From a virus: DNA of 20,639 nt. Below, piece by piece: positions 1 through 6,217 of this stretch. Each line of letters starts with the position of its first letter. Within the stretch, counting starts at the first letter, position 1. Below the pieces are notes generated by a model. The model saw only the letters and a program-made list of their open reading frames with translations, searched no databases and was not told the origin of the DNA. Made by a program: the position numbers and the translations under genes. The stretch lies in IMG/VR virus record IMGVR_UViG_3300025141_008672, positions 1-20,639 of that record; one strand, given 5' to 3'.

Positions 1-8
1 TGGTCTAC

Positions 9-23
9 TGGTATTATACCACA
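9..23 (-). promoter_or_regulatory. Possible extended -10 promoter inside a 13-bp palindrome
   Basis: Positions 9-21 are a perfect 13-base dyad (TGGTAT-T-ATACCA). On the minus strand this gives TGTGGTATAAT, an extended -10 element (TGN plus TATAAT), reading out of the window to the left. No good -35 hexamer lies 16-18 bases upstream. The same nonamer TGTGGTATA recurs upstream of the scaffold gene (17556-17564). The rest of 24-132 holds no gene. It contains an AT-rich inverted repeat (65-71 with 80-86, AATAAAG/CTTTATT, loop of 8), a second minus-strand TATAAT (105-110) and a GTATATATAC palindrome (115-124). Function is inferred only. Confidence 0.3.
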
Positions 24-132
24 TCGACAGCCTCCTTTGAGGGTGCAAAATCTTTCCACACTCAAATAAAGCCCCCTCACTTTATTAATAACTCTATACA
101 GTACATTATACCGTGTATATATACTGGGTTAT

Positions 133-429
133 TTAAAATACCCATCTAAACAACATTATAACCCCGAACAGTGCAATAAGTATAATAGCCATCACCTTCA
201 AATCATTCACTATCAATGACGGTGGTGTGACTGTACGTTTTATATCAGATTCATCATACAAATCATTCCTCTTAGGCGGTACAAGTGTTGAACCTCTTTC
301 TAAATATGCCTTTACAGTTGTTGGACTCATATTTAAATCTCGTCCTATTTTCATATATGATTCATTTCTATCATAATAGCGTTCGCAAAGTTCACTTAAT
401 AAATGGTCATATTTTCTTGGTCTTGTCAT
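133..429 (-). CDS. Small helix-turn-helix protein with C-terminal membrane anchor
   Basis: A 98-residue protein of unknown family. Residues about 24-46 form a plausible helix-turn-helix (a helix with KIGRDL, a turn NMSP, and a recognition-like helix TTVKAYLERG). This kind is seen in resolvase and sigma-like DNA-binding domains and in small phage regulators. A charged linker (about 47-77) follows, then one hydrophobic span at 78-96 with only two residues after it, so the protein would be tail-anchored with its N-terminus in the cytoplasm. The start at 429 lies 4 bases after the stop of the small membrane gene at 434-556, and both sit downstream of the strong promoter at 609-637. No Shine-Dalgarno is present. 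Candidate roles are membrane tethering of DNA, a membrane-bound regulator, or exclusion/lysis control; none is shown by sequence. That it is a real gene is fairly sure; the role is not. Confidence 0.7.
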   Translation of the reverse strand: MTRPRKYDHLLSELCERYYDRNESYMKIGRDLNMSPTTVKAYLERGSTLVPPKRNDLYDESDIKRTVTPPSLIVNDLKVMAIILIALFGVIMLFRWVF

Positions 430-433
430 AGAA

Positions 434-556
434 TTATCTAGTTAGTAAATTAGCAATTAGATTTAATGAAAATACAAATGGTGTTAGTGCTATTACTACT
501 ATAAAGCATTGAGCAAAGTAACTTGCTGTTTCTTCTCTAGTCTTTTCTCTTTTCAT
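434..556 (-). CDS. Very small single-span membrane protein (40 aa)
   Basis: Starts MKREKTREETASYF, then has one hydrophobic stretch from about residue 13 to 37 (FIVVIALTPFVFSL region) and ends NLLTR. The charged N-terminus (four K/R before residue 8) favours N-inside topology. The stop (TAA, 434-436) is 4 bases before the ATG of the HTH-anchor gene, a tight operon spacing. An in-frame ATG at 580 would add eight residues (MRIKSYKQ) and is the first ATG after the predicted transcription start near 602. I chose 556 because the ACAAACAA just before it resembles the leaders of the other genes. Family unknown. It could be a holin or antiholin partner, an exclusion peptide, or a partner of the anchored HTH protein. 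Confidence 0.55.
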   Translation of the reverse strand: MKREKTREETASYFAQCFIVVIALTPFVFSLNLIANLLTR

Positions 557-608
557 TTGTTTGTAAGATTTGATTCGCATAGGTTTGTTATTTATTTCTT
601 ATATTTAT

Positions 609-637
609 ATATTATCATATTTTTTAAAACGTGTCAA
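609..637 (-). promoter_or_regulatory. Near-consensus sigma70 promoter
   Basis: On the minus strand the sequence reads TTGACA (637-632), a 17-base spacer, then TAATAT (614-609), with a TG at the extended -10 position (TGATAATAT). The -35 is a perfect match and the -10 matches 5 of 6. Transcription would start near 602, about 20 bases before the ATG at 580, and read through the small membrane gene and the HTH-anchor gene. It lies just downstream of the late terminator, so it opens a separate unit. Such a strong host-type promoter suggests early or constitutive expression, unlike the late genes. Confidence 0.8.
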
Positions 638-647
638 ATCATTATAC

Positions 648-656
648 TGTGGATAA
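648..656 (-). promoter_or_regulatory. DnaA-box-like 9-mer
   Basis: The minus strand reads TTATCCACA, an exact match to the classical DnaA box, 10 bases upstream of the -35 hexamer at 632-637. No second clear copy was found nearby, although the AT-rich stretch 598-626 lies beside it. A single 9-mer can occur by chance. It could mark host DnaA control of the promoter or part of an origin, but the evidence is thin. Confidence 0.25.
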
Positions 657-658
657 CT

Positions 659-695
659 TCAAACAACAAAAAAACCACCTGTTTAAAGGCAGTTT
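659..695 (-). terminator. Intrinsic terminator of the late/lysis unit
   Basis: On the minus strand, AAACTGCCT (695-687), a six-base loop, then AGGTGGTTT (680-672) form a 9-bp stem with two G-U pairs. A T-rich tail (seven T's at 674-668, then GTTGTTTG) follows directly. It lies about 95 bases past the stop of the holin-like gene and before the promoter at 609-637, where the end of the late transcript is expected. The interval 557-789 has no convincing gene; it holds this terminator, the promoter and the small repeats listed. Confidence 0.75.
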
Positions 696-789
696 CCTTG
701 TTCAACGAAATGTACTTTCAAAGTTGTCTTTGATCCCCTATGCGAATAGAGTTCATTTTAAATTTAGCAATTTACCAAGTATCTGTCAA

Positions 790-1086
790 TTATCTTACTG
801 ACTTTTTATTCAGGTATTTTGAAACTTCCCCTAAAATTAGCCCTAAAACAACCGTCCATTCACTATCAAAATTAACTTCACTAAGCGTTTGTATTAAAAC
901 TTCAATACCACCAGCAACAAACATCATTCCAACACGCCAACCAAACGATTTAAAACGTGGCACTAACTTATTAAAAAATTCTTTTTTCTTTGACATAGTT
1001 TTTACTTTATATAACCTACCACTAGGCATTTTAGATATTAATTCCTGCATACTTGGAAACTTTTCCATATAACTAAGATAATTCAT
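790..1086 (-). CDS. Putative holin
   Basis: A 98-residue protein with two hydrophobic segments, about 50-68 (WRVGMMFVAGGIEVLIQTL) and about 76-92 (WTVVLGLILGEVSKYLNKK), separated by a short acidic turn and followed by a basic C-terminus. This two-span, small, basic-tailed layout next to an endolysin is that of class II-like phage holins. It would form lesions in the inner membrane and release or activate the endolysin. The start at 1086 overlaps the end of the endolysin gene by 14 bases. An internal ATG at 996 (MSKKKEFFNK) with an A-rich leader would give a 68-residue protein holding both spans, and is a credible alternative or dual start. The terminator at 659-695 follows. Position and topology support the call; no family motif proves it. 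Confidence 0.6.
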   Translation of the reverse strand: MNYLSYMEKFPSMQELISKMPSGRLYKVKTMSKKKEFFNKLVPRFKSFGWRVGMMFVAGGIEVLIQTLSEVNFDSEWTVVLGLILGEVSKYLNKKSVR

Positions 1087-1819
1087 TAGTCATTATGTCC
1101 AAACCTTTTTTATAATTTGCAATTGTCGGTACATCCTCAAACTCACTCCACAAACCAACCTCAAGCCCCATTCTATACGTTGGTAAAGCTGATATATGAT
1201 GAGCAGTGTTATTAATTTCATCTATAAAATAAATTTCTTTTTCATCAACTCTTTTACATTGAAACATGTTTTGAATTATTAAATATTGATTAAAGTACCC
1301 TTTATACCCATTATTGCGATCTATAACCTGCCATTTACTACGTACATCCATTTTTTGCAAACGTACACCCCAATGTAAATGCGGACCTGTGCTAGTAACT
1401 GGATATCCTGAATTTCCACTAATTGCAATTTGCTCTCCTCTTTTTACCTTCTTATGTGAAATAAGTTCCTCTTTTAAATGCCCAAAATTCATCTCTAAGC
1501 GATATTTAACACCATCAACAACCCAACTATCAGAATAAGCCCATAAAACGTCTCCATACGTCTCATTTGCCATGTAATTATCAACCCAAAGGTCACAAGG
1601 TGCATATATAGGAGTTCCAACTGGAGCAGGAAAATCAATTCCATTATGTCCTTTCATACCCCATTGACCATAAAAGCTCTCATGTCCATTCCAACTAAAA
1701 TCTTGACCAAACGATTGTCCATAAGCAACTTCCATTGGCTTTGATAATACAATCGGTACTTTAACACTTGGCTCGATACGATATTGTAACATGTACTCTT
1801 TTGTTACTTTTCCTGTCAT
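1073..1819 (-). CDS. M23-family peptidoglycan endopeptidase (endolysin)
   Basis: A 248-residue zinc metallopeptidase of the LytM/lysostaphin (M23) type, which cuts peptide cross-links of peptidoglycan. The metal site is complete: H58 and D62 in GHNGID, H147 and H149 in PHLHWG, plus H114 in the GHL motif. The glycine-rich turn SGNSGYP (134-140) is also typical. There is no signal peptide or membrane span, so export would rely on the neighbouring holin. Residues about 160-248 form a separate C-terminal part (a YFID..NNTAHHI stretch near 197-209) that I do not recognise with certainty and that may bind the cell wall. The gene has its own candidate promoter (1898-1926) and overlaps the holin gene by 14 bases. 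It ends with TAG. A tail-associated role is less likely given this position. Confidence 0.9.
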   Translation of the reverse strand: MTGKVTKEYMLQYRIEPSVKVPIVLSKPMEVAYGQSFGQDFSWNGHESFYGQWGMKGHNGIDFPAPVGTPIYAPCDLWVDNYMANETYGDVLWAYSDSWVVDGVKYRLEMNFGHLKEELISHKKVKRGEQIAISGNSGYPVTSTGPHLHWGVRLQKMDVRSKWQVIDRNNGYKGYFNQYLIIQNMFQCKRVDEKEIYFIDEINNTAHHISALPTYRMGLEVGLWSEFEDVPTIANYKKGLDIMTNELS

Positions 1820-1889
1820 ATGCTATTATTGTTATATTAATAAAGTAATTAATATATGATTTTAACAACTGTACTCTCTCTTGTATTTA

Positions 1890-1926
1890 TTTACTACTCT
1901 ATACAAATAATACTATATGTAGTAAA
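1890..1926 (-). promoter_or_regulatory. Candidate lysis-gene promoter enclosed by an 8-bp inverted repeat
   Basis: TTTACTAC (1890-1897) and GTAGTAAA (1919-1926) are perfect complements separated by 21 bases. On the minus strand the right arm supplies TTTACT (1926-1921, -35-like, 4 of 6). This is followed by a 17-base spacer and TATAGA (1903-1898, -10-like, 4 of 6), which abuts the left arm. It lies in the 112-base gap upstream of the endolysin, one of the longest gaps in the late region. The layout resembles a promoter with paired operator half-sites, but each hexamer is only moderate. Confidence 0.4.
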
Positions 1927-1931
1927 CAGAA

Positions 1932-3836
1932 TTACTGACTAATAGCTTTTTTCTTTCCAAAATTAGATTTAGGCTTTTTACCTGCAGCTTCTAAGAATAC
2001 TTTTTCTACATCAATAACACGATCTACACCCTTTTTAAATAACAATACTGCAGAACCTATTGTGTCACCCGACAATGCCTTTTTAGCATCCAAAGCAGCA
2101 CCCGTTATTTCCTTCCTAAACAAGTTTTGTTGATCTATATTACCAAGTAATTCTGTAGACAAGTGAGACATTATTGCATGATCCATCAAATCAACCCCTG
2201 TATACTTTTCTATCACTCGTACAAGCTCTAAAGCTTCTCTATTTCTTCCTGAAAGTAATAGTTTTATCAAATACTCAGCACCCGCCCTACCTTTTGTAAA
2301 TTTCATCAAATCAGCTTCAGCTTCTTTTAGAAGACTAAAATCTCTATATATTTGAGCTTGTTGTTTACCAACCATAGACTCATTAATTTTTGCAAAACTT
2401 TTTCGCATTTGTCGTGAAAGTGAATCTATTGAATTAGAAACCTCTTTTGCCTGTTTGCTAAAATTTATCTTATTGTCGTATGCAATTCTTGCATCTATTA
2501 TATTCTCAATAGTTGGATTATTTCTAACTGTTCTATTTATAGCATTCAATTCATTTATAACCTTAACTTCGGCTTTACTAACTAATGGAATTTTGTTTTT
2601 TTGTTGTATGACAAGCCCCCTATTATCAAAAGCTAAATTTAATTTATTTAATTCTACATCAAAATTTTTAGCCACATAGTCAACACCATAGTATTGAACC
2701 TTCTTCCCTTTATAAGTGGTTTTAAATGGTGCTTGTGTTTGTGAAAACTTTTGTCTAAATTCACCAATTGGACCTCCAACATCAGTCAAAGCCTTTGATA
2801 CCCCTTTTTGTGCTTTCATTACATACTCACCACCATGCCCCCGACCTGTGATTGCTCTTGGATCTAAATTTCTTGTTTTTACGACATTGAAATATTCCTC
2901 TAATAACTTGTGCTTCCCTTCTATACCCTTTTTTATATCTGGTCTTACTCCTGCCCACTTTTCTTTTATAGTAAGAGCAGGGGCTTCAGTTTTTGCCTTT
3001 TTAAATGCTTTATTTGACGCTTCCAAAGATGTTTCTACTTTACTTTTTTTAGGTTTTATAACTTCAATAACCTGACTCGGTGTCTTGGTTTCAACATCAT
3101 CAATAGCCTTAATCAACTGATTCACATTACTAAACTTTGGTTCCGACACTCTTTTTTTATAAATATTGTTATAAATATTTTTTGCCCCAGCTTTAACCTC
3201 TGGATCTAAAATTATACCTTTTTGCTTAAACACTCCTCTTGCCCCTAATAAACCTAATGCTAAATCAGTACCTCCTTGAAACATTTGTTCTTCATTTCCT
3301 GTTTTCATACCTTCAACAAGATTTTCAATACCTGAATAAGTTTGACCTGCACCCATTACAACCTGCACCCCTTTACCGAACCCAGCTAAAGGAGCACCTG
3401 CAGCACCTTCTTTACCAATATTAAACCCAAAAGAGCCTGTTTTTTTACCTATATTCATTGCTGTCTTTGGTATTTCTTCAGCCTCAAAGCCTTTACCACC
3501 TGGAACTAATCCCTGTATGGTTTGTTTTCCTGTTTCCAAGACAGCTCCTATTCCACCACCAATAACAGCAGAACTAGCTCCGATAGCACCACCAATTAAT
3601 GAAGGAACCCCTGTTTTCTTAACAGCTCCTGTAAAAGCCTCAACTCCTGTATTTATAACATCAGCACCTTTTCCCAACAAACTTCTTTCTTCTTTTGGTT
3701 CATCCATTATTGTTCCTATGTCTGGCAAAGACTTTGTTTTGCTCAATATTTCCTCCAAAGGTCGTCTTTGTTTTTTTGGTTCTGAAATGCTTTGCGAACC
3801 CCCAAGTATTTCATCCAAGCTTCTTTTTTTTGCCAT
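1932..3836 (-). CDS. Large internal virion / DNA-ejection-like protein
   Basis: Start set at 3836 (MAKKRSLDEIL), 10 bases after the upstream stop. An in-frame ATG at 3869 lies inside the upstream gene and is less likely. This gives 634 residues. The N-terminus has two similar short motifs, RSLDEILGGS (about 6-15) and RPLEEILSK (about 25-33). A glycine-rich hydrophobic segment follows at about 77-100, then more Gly/Ala-rich sequence to about 200. The rest is mostly helical and basic and ends NFGKKKAISQ. There are no enzyme motifs. Its place after the tail genes, its large size and the membrane-seeking Gly-rich segment fit a pilot or ejection protein carried in the capsid (compare P22 gp7/gp16/gp20 or T7 internal core proteins by position only). 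I do not recognise a specific family. Confidence 0.65.
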   Translation of the reverse strand: MAKKRSLDEILGGSQSISEPKKQRRPLEEILSKTKSLPDIGTIMDEPKEERSLLGKGADVINTGVEAFTGAVKKTGVPSLIGGAIGASSAVIGGGIGAVLETGKQTIQGLVPGGKGFEAEEIPKTAMNIGKKTGSFGFNIGKEGAAGAPLAGFGKGVQVVMGAGQTYSGIENLVEGMKTGNEEQMFQGGTDLALGLLGARGVFKQKGIILDPEVKAGAKNIYNNIYKKRVSEPKFSNVNQLIKAIDDVETKTPSQVIEVIKPKKSKVETSLEASNKAFKKAKTEAPALTIKEKWAGVRPDIKKGIEGKHKLLEEYFNVVKTRNLDPRAITGRGHGGEYVMKAQKGVSKALTDVGGPIGEFRQKFSQTQAPFKTTYKGKKVQYYGVDYVAKNFDVELNKLNLAFDNRGLVIQQKNKIPLVSKAEVKVINELNAINRTVRNNPTIENIIDARIAYDNKINFSKQAKEVSNSIDSLSRQMRKSFAKINESMVGKQQAQIYRDFSLLKEAEADLMKFTKGRAGAEYLIKLLLSGRNREALELVRVIEKYTGVDLMDHAIMSHLSTELLGNIDQQNLFRKEITGAALDAKKALSGDTIGSAVLLFKKGVDRVIDVEKVFLEAAGKKPKSNFGKKKAISQ

Positions 3837-3846
3837 ATATTTAAGA

Positions 3847-6213
3847 TTAAGCAGCTCTCCACCCTTCACGGCGTTTCATGCTGTTAATTAAAGTGTTTAA
3901 CTCACTATCTGACATTTCTCCAGTCTTCTTATTTCTTAGTGATGGAGCAACATCAGCACCATAACCATTACCACTCCAACGCCGCATTGCTTGCTCCAAA
4001 CTAAGATTTCTATAAGATGATGCTTTTAACAAGTCTCTTGCCGCTTTTAGGCCTTCCGCTTCCGATGAAAACACTGCAAAACTACCACCATCAGTTGCCT
4101 TTTGCCCCTCACTAGTATTATAGTTTTGAGCAAATTTTCCATACTTAATGTTTAATGGATTGTTATGCCGCCAACTAACTGAACCACCTTGCTTGATTTT
4201 TGGCGTTGAACCTTTTTGAGACGTGCTCTGGTCTTGACTAAAACCCCCATTATAGAACTTTAATATTTCATCGTGCGAATATCCCTCCTTCAAAGCATCT
4301 GTAATTTCTTGATTATATCCTAATCCATCTGGATCTTTTTGTAGGTTTTCAACTATATTCTGAGCACTATATCCTTCTTTTACTGCTTCTTGTATTCTAT
4401 CACTTAAAGGTTTTTGCTCATCAATGGAACCACCTGCTCTTTTATATGCTTTTAGTGTTGTATTGTATATACTTTGTACTTCTTTTTTAAAAGCTTCTTC
4501 ACTAATATCCCATTTACCTGTTGGATTTCCATTACCATCTTTAACTTCCCAGTCATTTAACTTTGTAGCACTTCCTTTCAATATATCTAATTCTGATTGA
4601 TTCAAAGCTCCTAAAGTACCACCTTGTTCTTTAAGTTGAACAAGATAATCTAAAGTCTCTTTACTTGTTAATTGATGTACTGCACCAACAAATTCTTCTA
4701 CATTTCCAGTAAAATCTAAAGCTGAAAATCGTGACAAAGGATTTGGACCAACTGCCTTACTTAAAGCTTGACTGTTAAATATTTCCTTTAATGAGCCTAA
4801 CTTATTTTCTAATAAATCTAATTTAGCTTCATCTGTTTTTGCACCTCCTGCAGTCAGTCCATTGGCTACTGCATTTTTAAGATCAGCAGGAACATTCGCA
4901 ATTGTTGATTCTCCATTATTAATAAGGTCAATCCATGAATCAACCGTTGTATTCGTACCTCTTACATATCCATTTCCTCCAAAGCCACCTTCTAATCCAT
5001 CAGATCCTATATTACTTGCTATTAAGTTTCCTTGAGCATCATAACGAACTTGATCTTTACCAAGTGTAAACCCTTTATCTTCAGCTTGTTGTTTAGCACT
5101 TTCTGCAATTACATTTCCTTGAGAATCAAAACGCTTTTGACCTTCACTTAACGTAAATCCTTCCCCTGGTTTACTAGCTGCAATCAGTTCTTTTCGTTTT
5201 AACTGTTCCTGAGTCAAACCAAATTCAGCGGCTTGTAATTCACCAATTCTTTGTGCTTGAGCTAAAGCAGCTCTTTGTTGTATTGGCAATGATAAGTTTT
5301 GAGCTCGTTCCTCAATTGCCTTTTGTCGTCCTGTTATAAACTCTAAAGGCACTGCTCGCTGCCCTTCTTCTGTAATTCCAAGTTGTGCCGATTCTGTTAA
5401 TTTATCTAATTGCTTTTGTGCAGCAATTTCAGCAGGAGACAACTTATACCCTTGCATAACTCTATCAATAGCCGATTGATATTCAGGCGAATATTGTCCA
5501 GGCTGTGGAGTTGTAGGCGTTACTGGAGCTGTTACTTCTGGAATAGAAGGAGTAGATATATTAGCAACTTCAGGAGAGTTTGTTTCTTGTGCTGGTGTAT
5601 TTACCACACCACCAGTATCGGGGTTTACAACTGTACCAGAAGGCGTTTTAACAGCATTATTTGGGATTGGTTGAGCAACTGGAGCTTGTTCTTGCACTGG
5701 AGCAGTTTGTTGCCCATTTCCAAGCTTTACAACGTCCCCAGGGCGTATTAAATTAGGATTAGTCCTAAATTGTGGATTTAATGCCAATACATCACTTAAA
5801 GACATTCCATTTCGTGAAGCAATAGCTGATAAAGTATCACCACTTTGAACTGTATGAGCCCCAGCTTGTTGCGGAACGACTGGACGTTCAACTGATTGTC
5901 TTATAGGATTAGTTTCAATCGACTGCCTAATAGGATTTGTCTCAATAGACTGTCTTGTTGGATTGGTTTCAATTGATTGATAAACCCCAGATGGTTGAGG
6001 TGGTCTTTCCATACTCATATTTAATCCAGATGGTTTCACTGGTTGAGCACTTTGTCCTCTTAATGTATTTAAAAGCTGAGTATTCTGCAATGCAGAACCT
6101 CGATAACCTTGTATACCATGTTTTTTTGCTAATCTTGACCTAGAACCAAAATCACTCGCTTGATTTAACGAGCCTAAATAGTTGACAATTGATGGTCCAG
6201 TGTATTTTGGCAT
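3847..6213 (-). CDS. Virion protein with LysM and C-terminal lysozyme-like domain
   Basis: A 788-residue multidomain protein. Residues about 20-52 carry a SRSRLAKKHGIQGYRG motif and QNTQLL, which I associate with phage structural proteins. At 79-105 the nonapeptide QSIETNPxR is repeated three times. A LysM module (119-165: HTVQSGDTLSAIA through IRPGDVVKL) should bind peptidoglycan. Two related stretches with GFTL..GQ.R.D.QGN.IA follow at about 350-402. Late in the protein, two KEGYS-type segments precede the C-terminal domain (676-788), which has RHNNPLNIKYG, EGLKAARDLL, MRRWSGNGYGA and REGW. This pattern resembles the lysozyme-like domain of some tail proteins. A cell-wall-opening injected or tail-tip enzyme is likely. 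The gene lies 4 bases after the connector gene and 10 before the ejection-like gene. The catalytic residue is not certain. Confidence 0.75.
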   Translation of the reverse strand: MPKYTGPSIVNYLGSLNQASDFGSRSRLAKKHGIQGYRGSALQNTQLLNTLRGQSAQPVKPSGLNMSMERPPQPSGVYQSIETNPTRQSIETNPIRQSIETNPIRQSVERPVVPQQAGAHTVQSGDTLSAIASRNGMSLSDVLALNPQFRTNPNLIRPGDVVKLGNGQQTAPVQEQAPVAQPIPNNAVKTPSGTVVNPDTGGVVNTPAQETNSPEVANISTPSIPEVTAPVTPTTPQPGQYSPEYQSAIDRVMQGYKLSPAEIAAQKQLDKLTESAQLGITEEGQRAVPLEFITGRQKAIEERAQNLSLPIQQRAALAQAQRIGELQAAEFGLTQEQLKRKELIAASKPGEGFTLSEGQKRFDSQGNVIAESAKQQAEDKGFTLGKDQVRYDAQGNLIASNIGSDGLEGGFGGNGYVRGTNTTVDSWIDLINNGESTIANVPADLKNAVANGLTAGGAKTDEAKLDLLENKLGSLKEIFNSQALSKAVGPNPLSRFSALDFTGNVEEFVGAVHQLTSKETLDYLVQLKEQGGTLGALNQSELDILKGSATKLNDWEVKDGNGNPTGKWDISEEAFKKEVQSIYNTTLKAYKRAGGSIDEQKPLSDRIQEAVKEGYSAQNIVENLQKDPDGLGYNQEITDALKEGYSHDEILKFYNGGFSQDQSTSQKGSTPKIKQGGSVSWRHNNPLNIKYGKFAQNYNTSEGQKATDGGSFAVFSSEAEGLKAARDLLKASSYRNLSLEQAMRRWSGNGYGADVAPSLRNKKTGEMSDSELNTLINSMKRREGWRAA
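5899..5979 (-). repeat. Three tandem nonapeptide-coding repeats (QSIETNPxR)
   Basis: Within the LysM protein, residues 79-105 are three near-identical nonapeptides, with a partial fourth (QSVERP). The 27-base units differ mainly at third codon positions: Ser is TCA, TCT and TCG; Thr is ACC, ACA and ACT; Arg is AGA, AGG and AGA. The peptide has therefore been kept while the DNA diverged. It lies just before the LysM module and probably forms a linker. Confidence 0.8.
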
Positions 6214-6217
6214 ATTG

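Larger units (their letters stand above)
573..747. repeat. 11-bp inverted repeat flanking the terminator/promoter region
   Basis: ATTCGCATAGG at 573-583 is matched exactly by its complement CCTATGCGAAT at 737-747. The pair brackets the terminator (659-695), the DnaA-box-like site (648-656) and the promoter (609-637). The left copy overlaps the alternative start codon at 580. A separate 6-bp hairpin (TCAAAG/CTTTGA) lies at 718-733. The repeats could be two opposed protein-binding sites; this is inference. Confidence 0.35.

Noticed and set aside
125-144. Hairpin-like TGGGT/ACCCA at the end of the HTH-anchor gene
   Set aside because: Only five pairs flank a ten-base loop, with no T-tail. It overlaps the stop codon and is too weak to call a terminator.
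509-733. Plus-strand 74-residue hydrophobic frame
   Set aside because: It lies over the minus-strand terminator, promoter and small membrane gene. Its Phe/Ile/Leu content is what AT-rich noncoding DNA yields, and it has no gene neighbours on that strand.
740-1072. Plus-strand 110-residue frame starting MRI
   Set aside because: It is antisense to the holin-like gene, whose spans and spacing are coherent. The shared ATGCGAAT at its start is explained by the inverted repeat.
3837-3869. Upstream in-frame start for the ejection-like protein
   Set aside because: It would overlap the preceding gene by 23 bases. The ATG at 3836 gives a normal 10-base gap and a leader like the other genes.
5410-5751. 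Plus-strand Arg/Ser/Cys-rich frame opposite the LysM protein
   Set aside because: The composition is an artefact of reading the complement of Pro/Thr/Gln-rich coding sequence.
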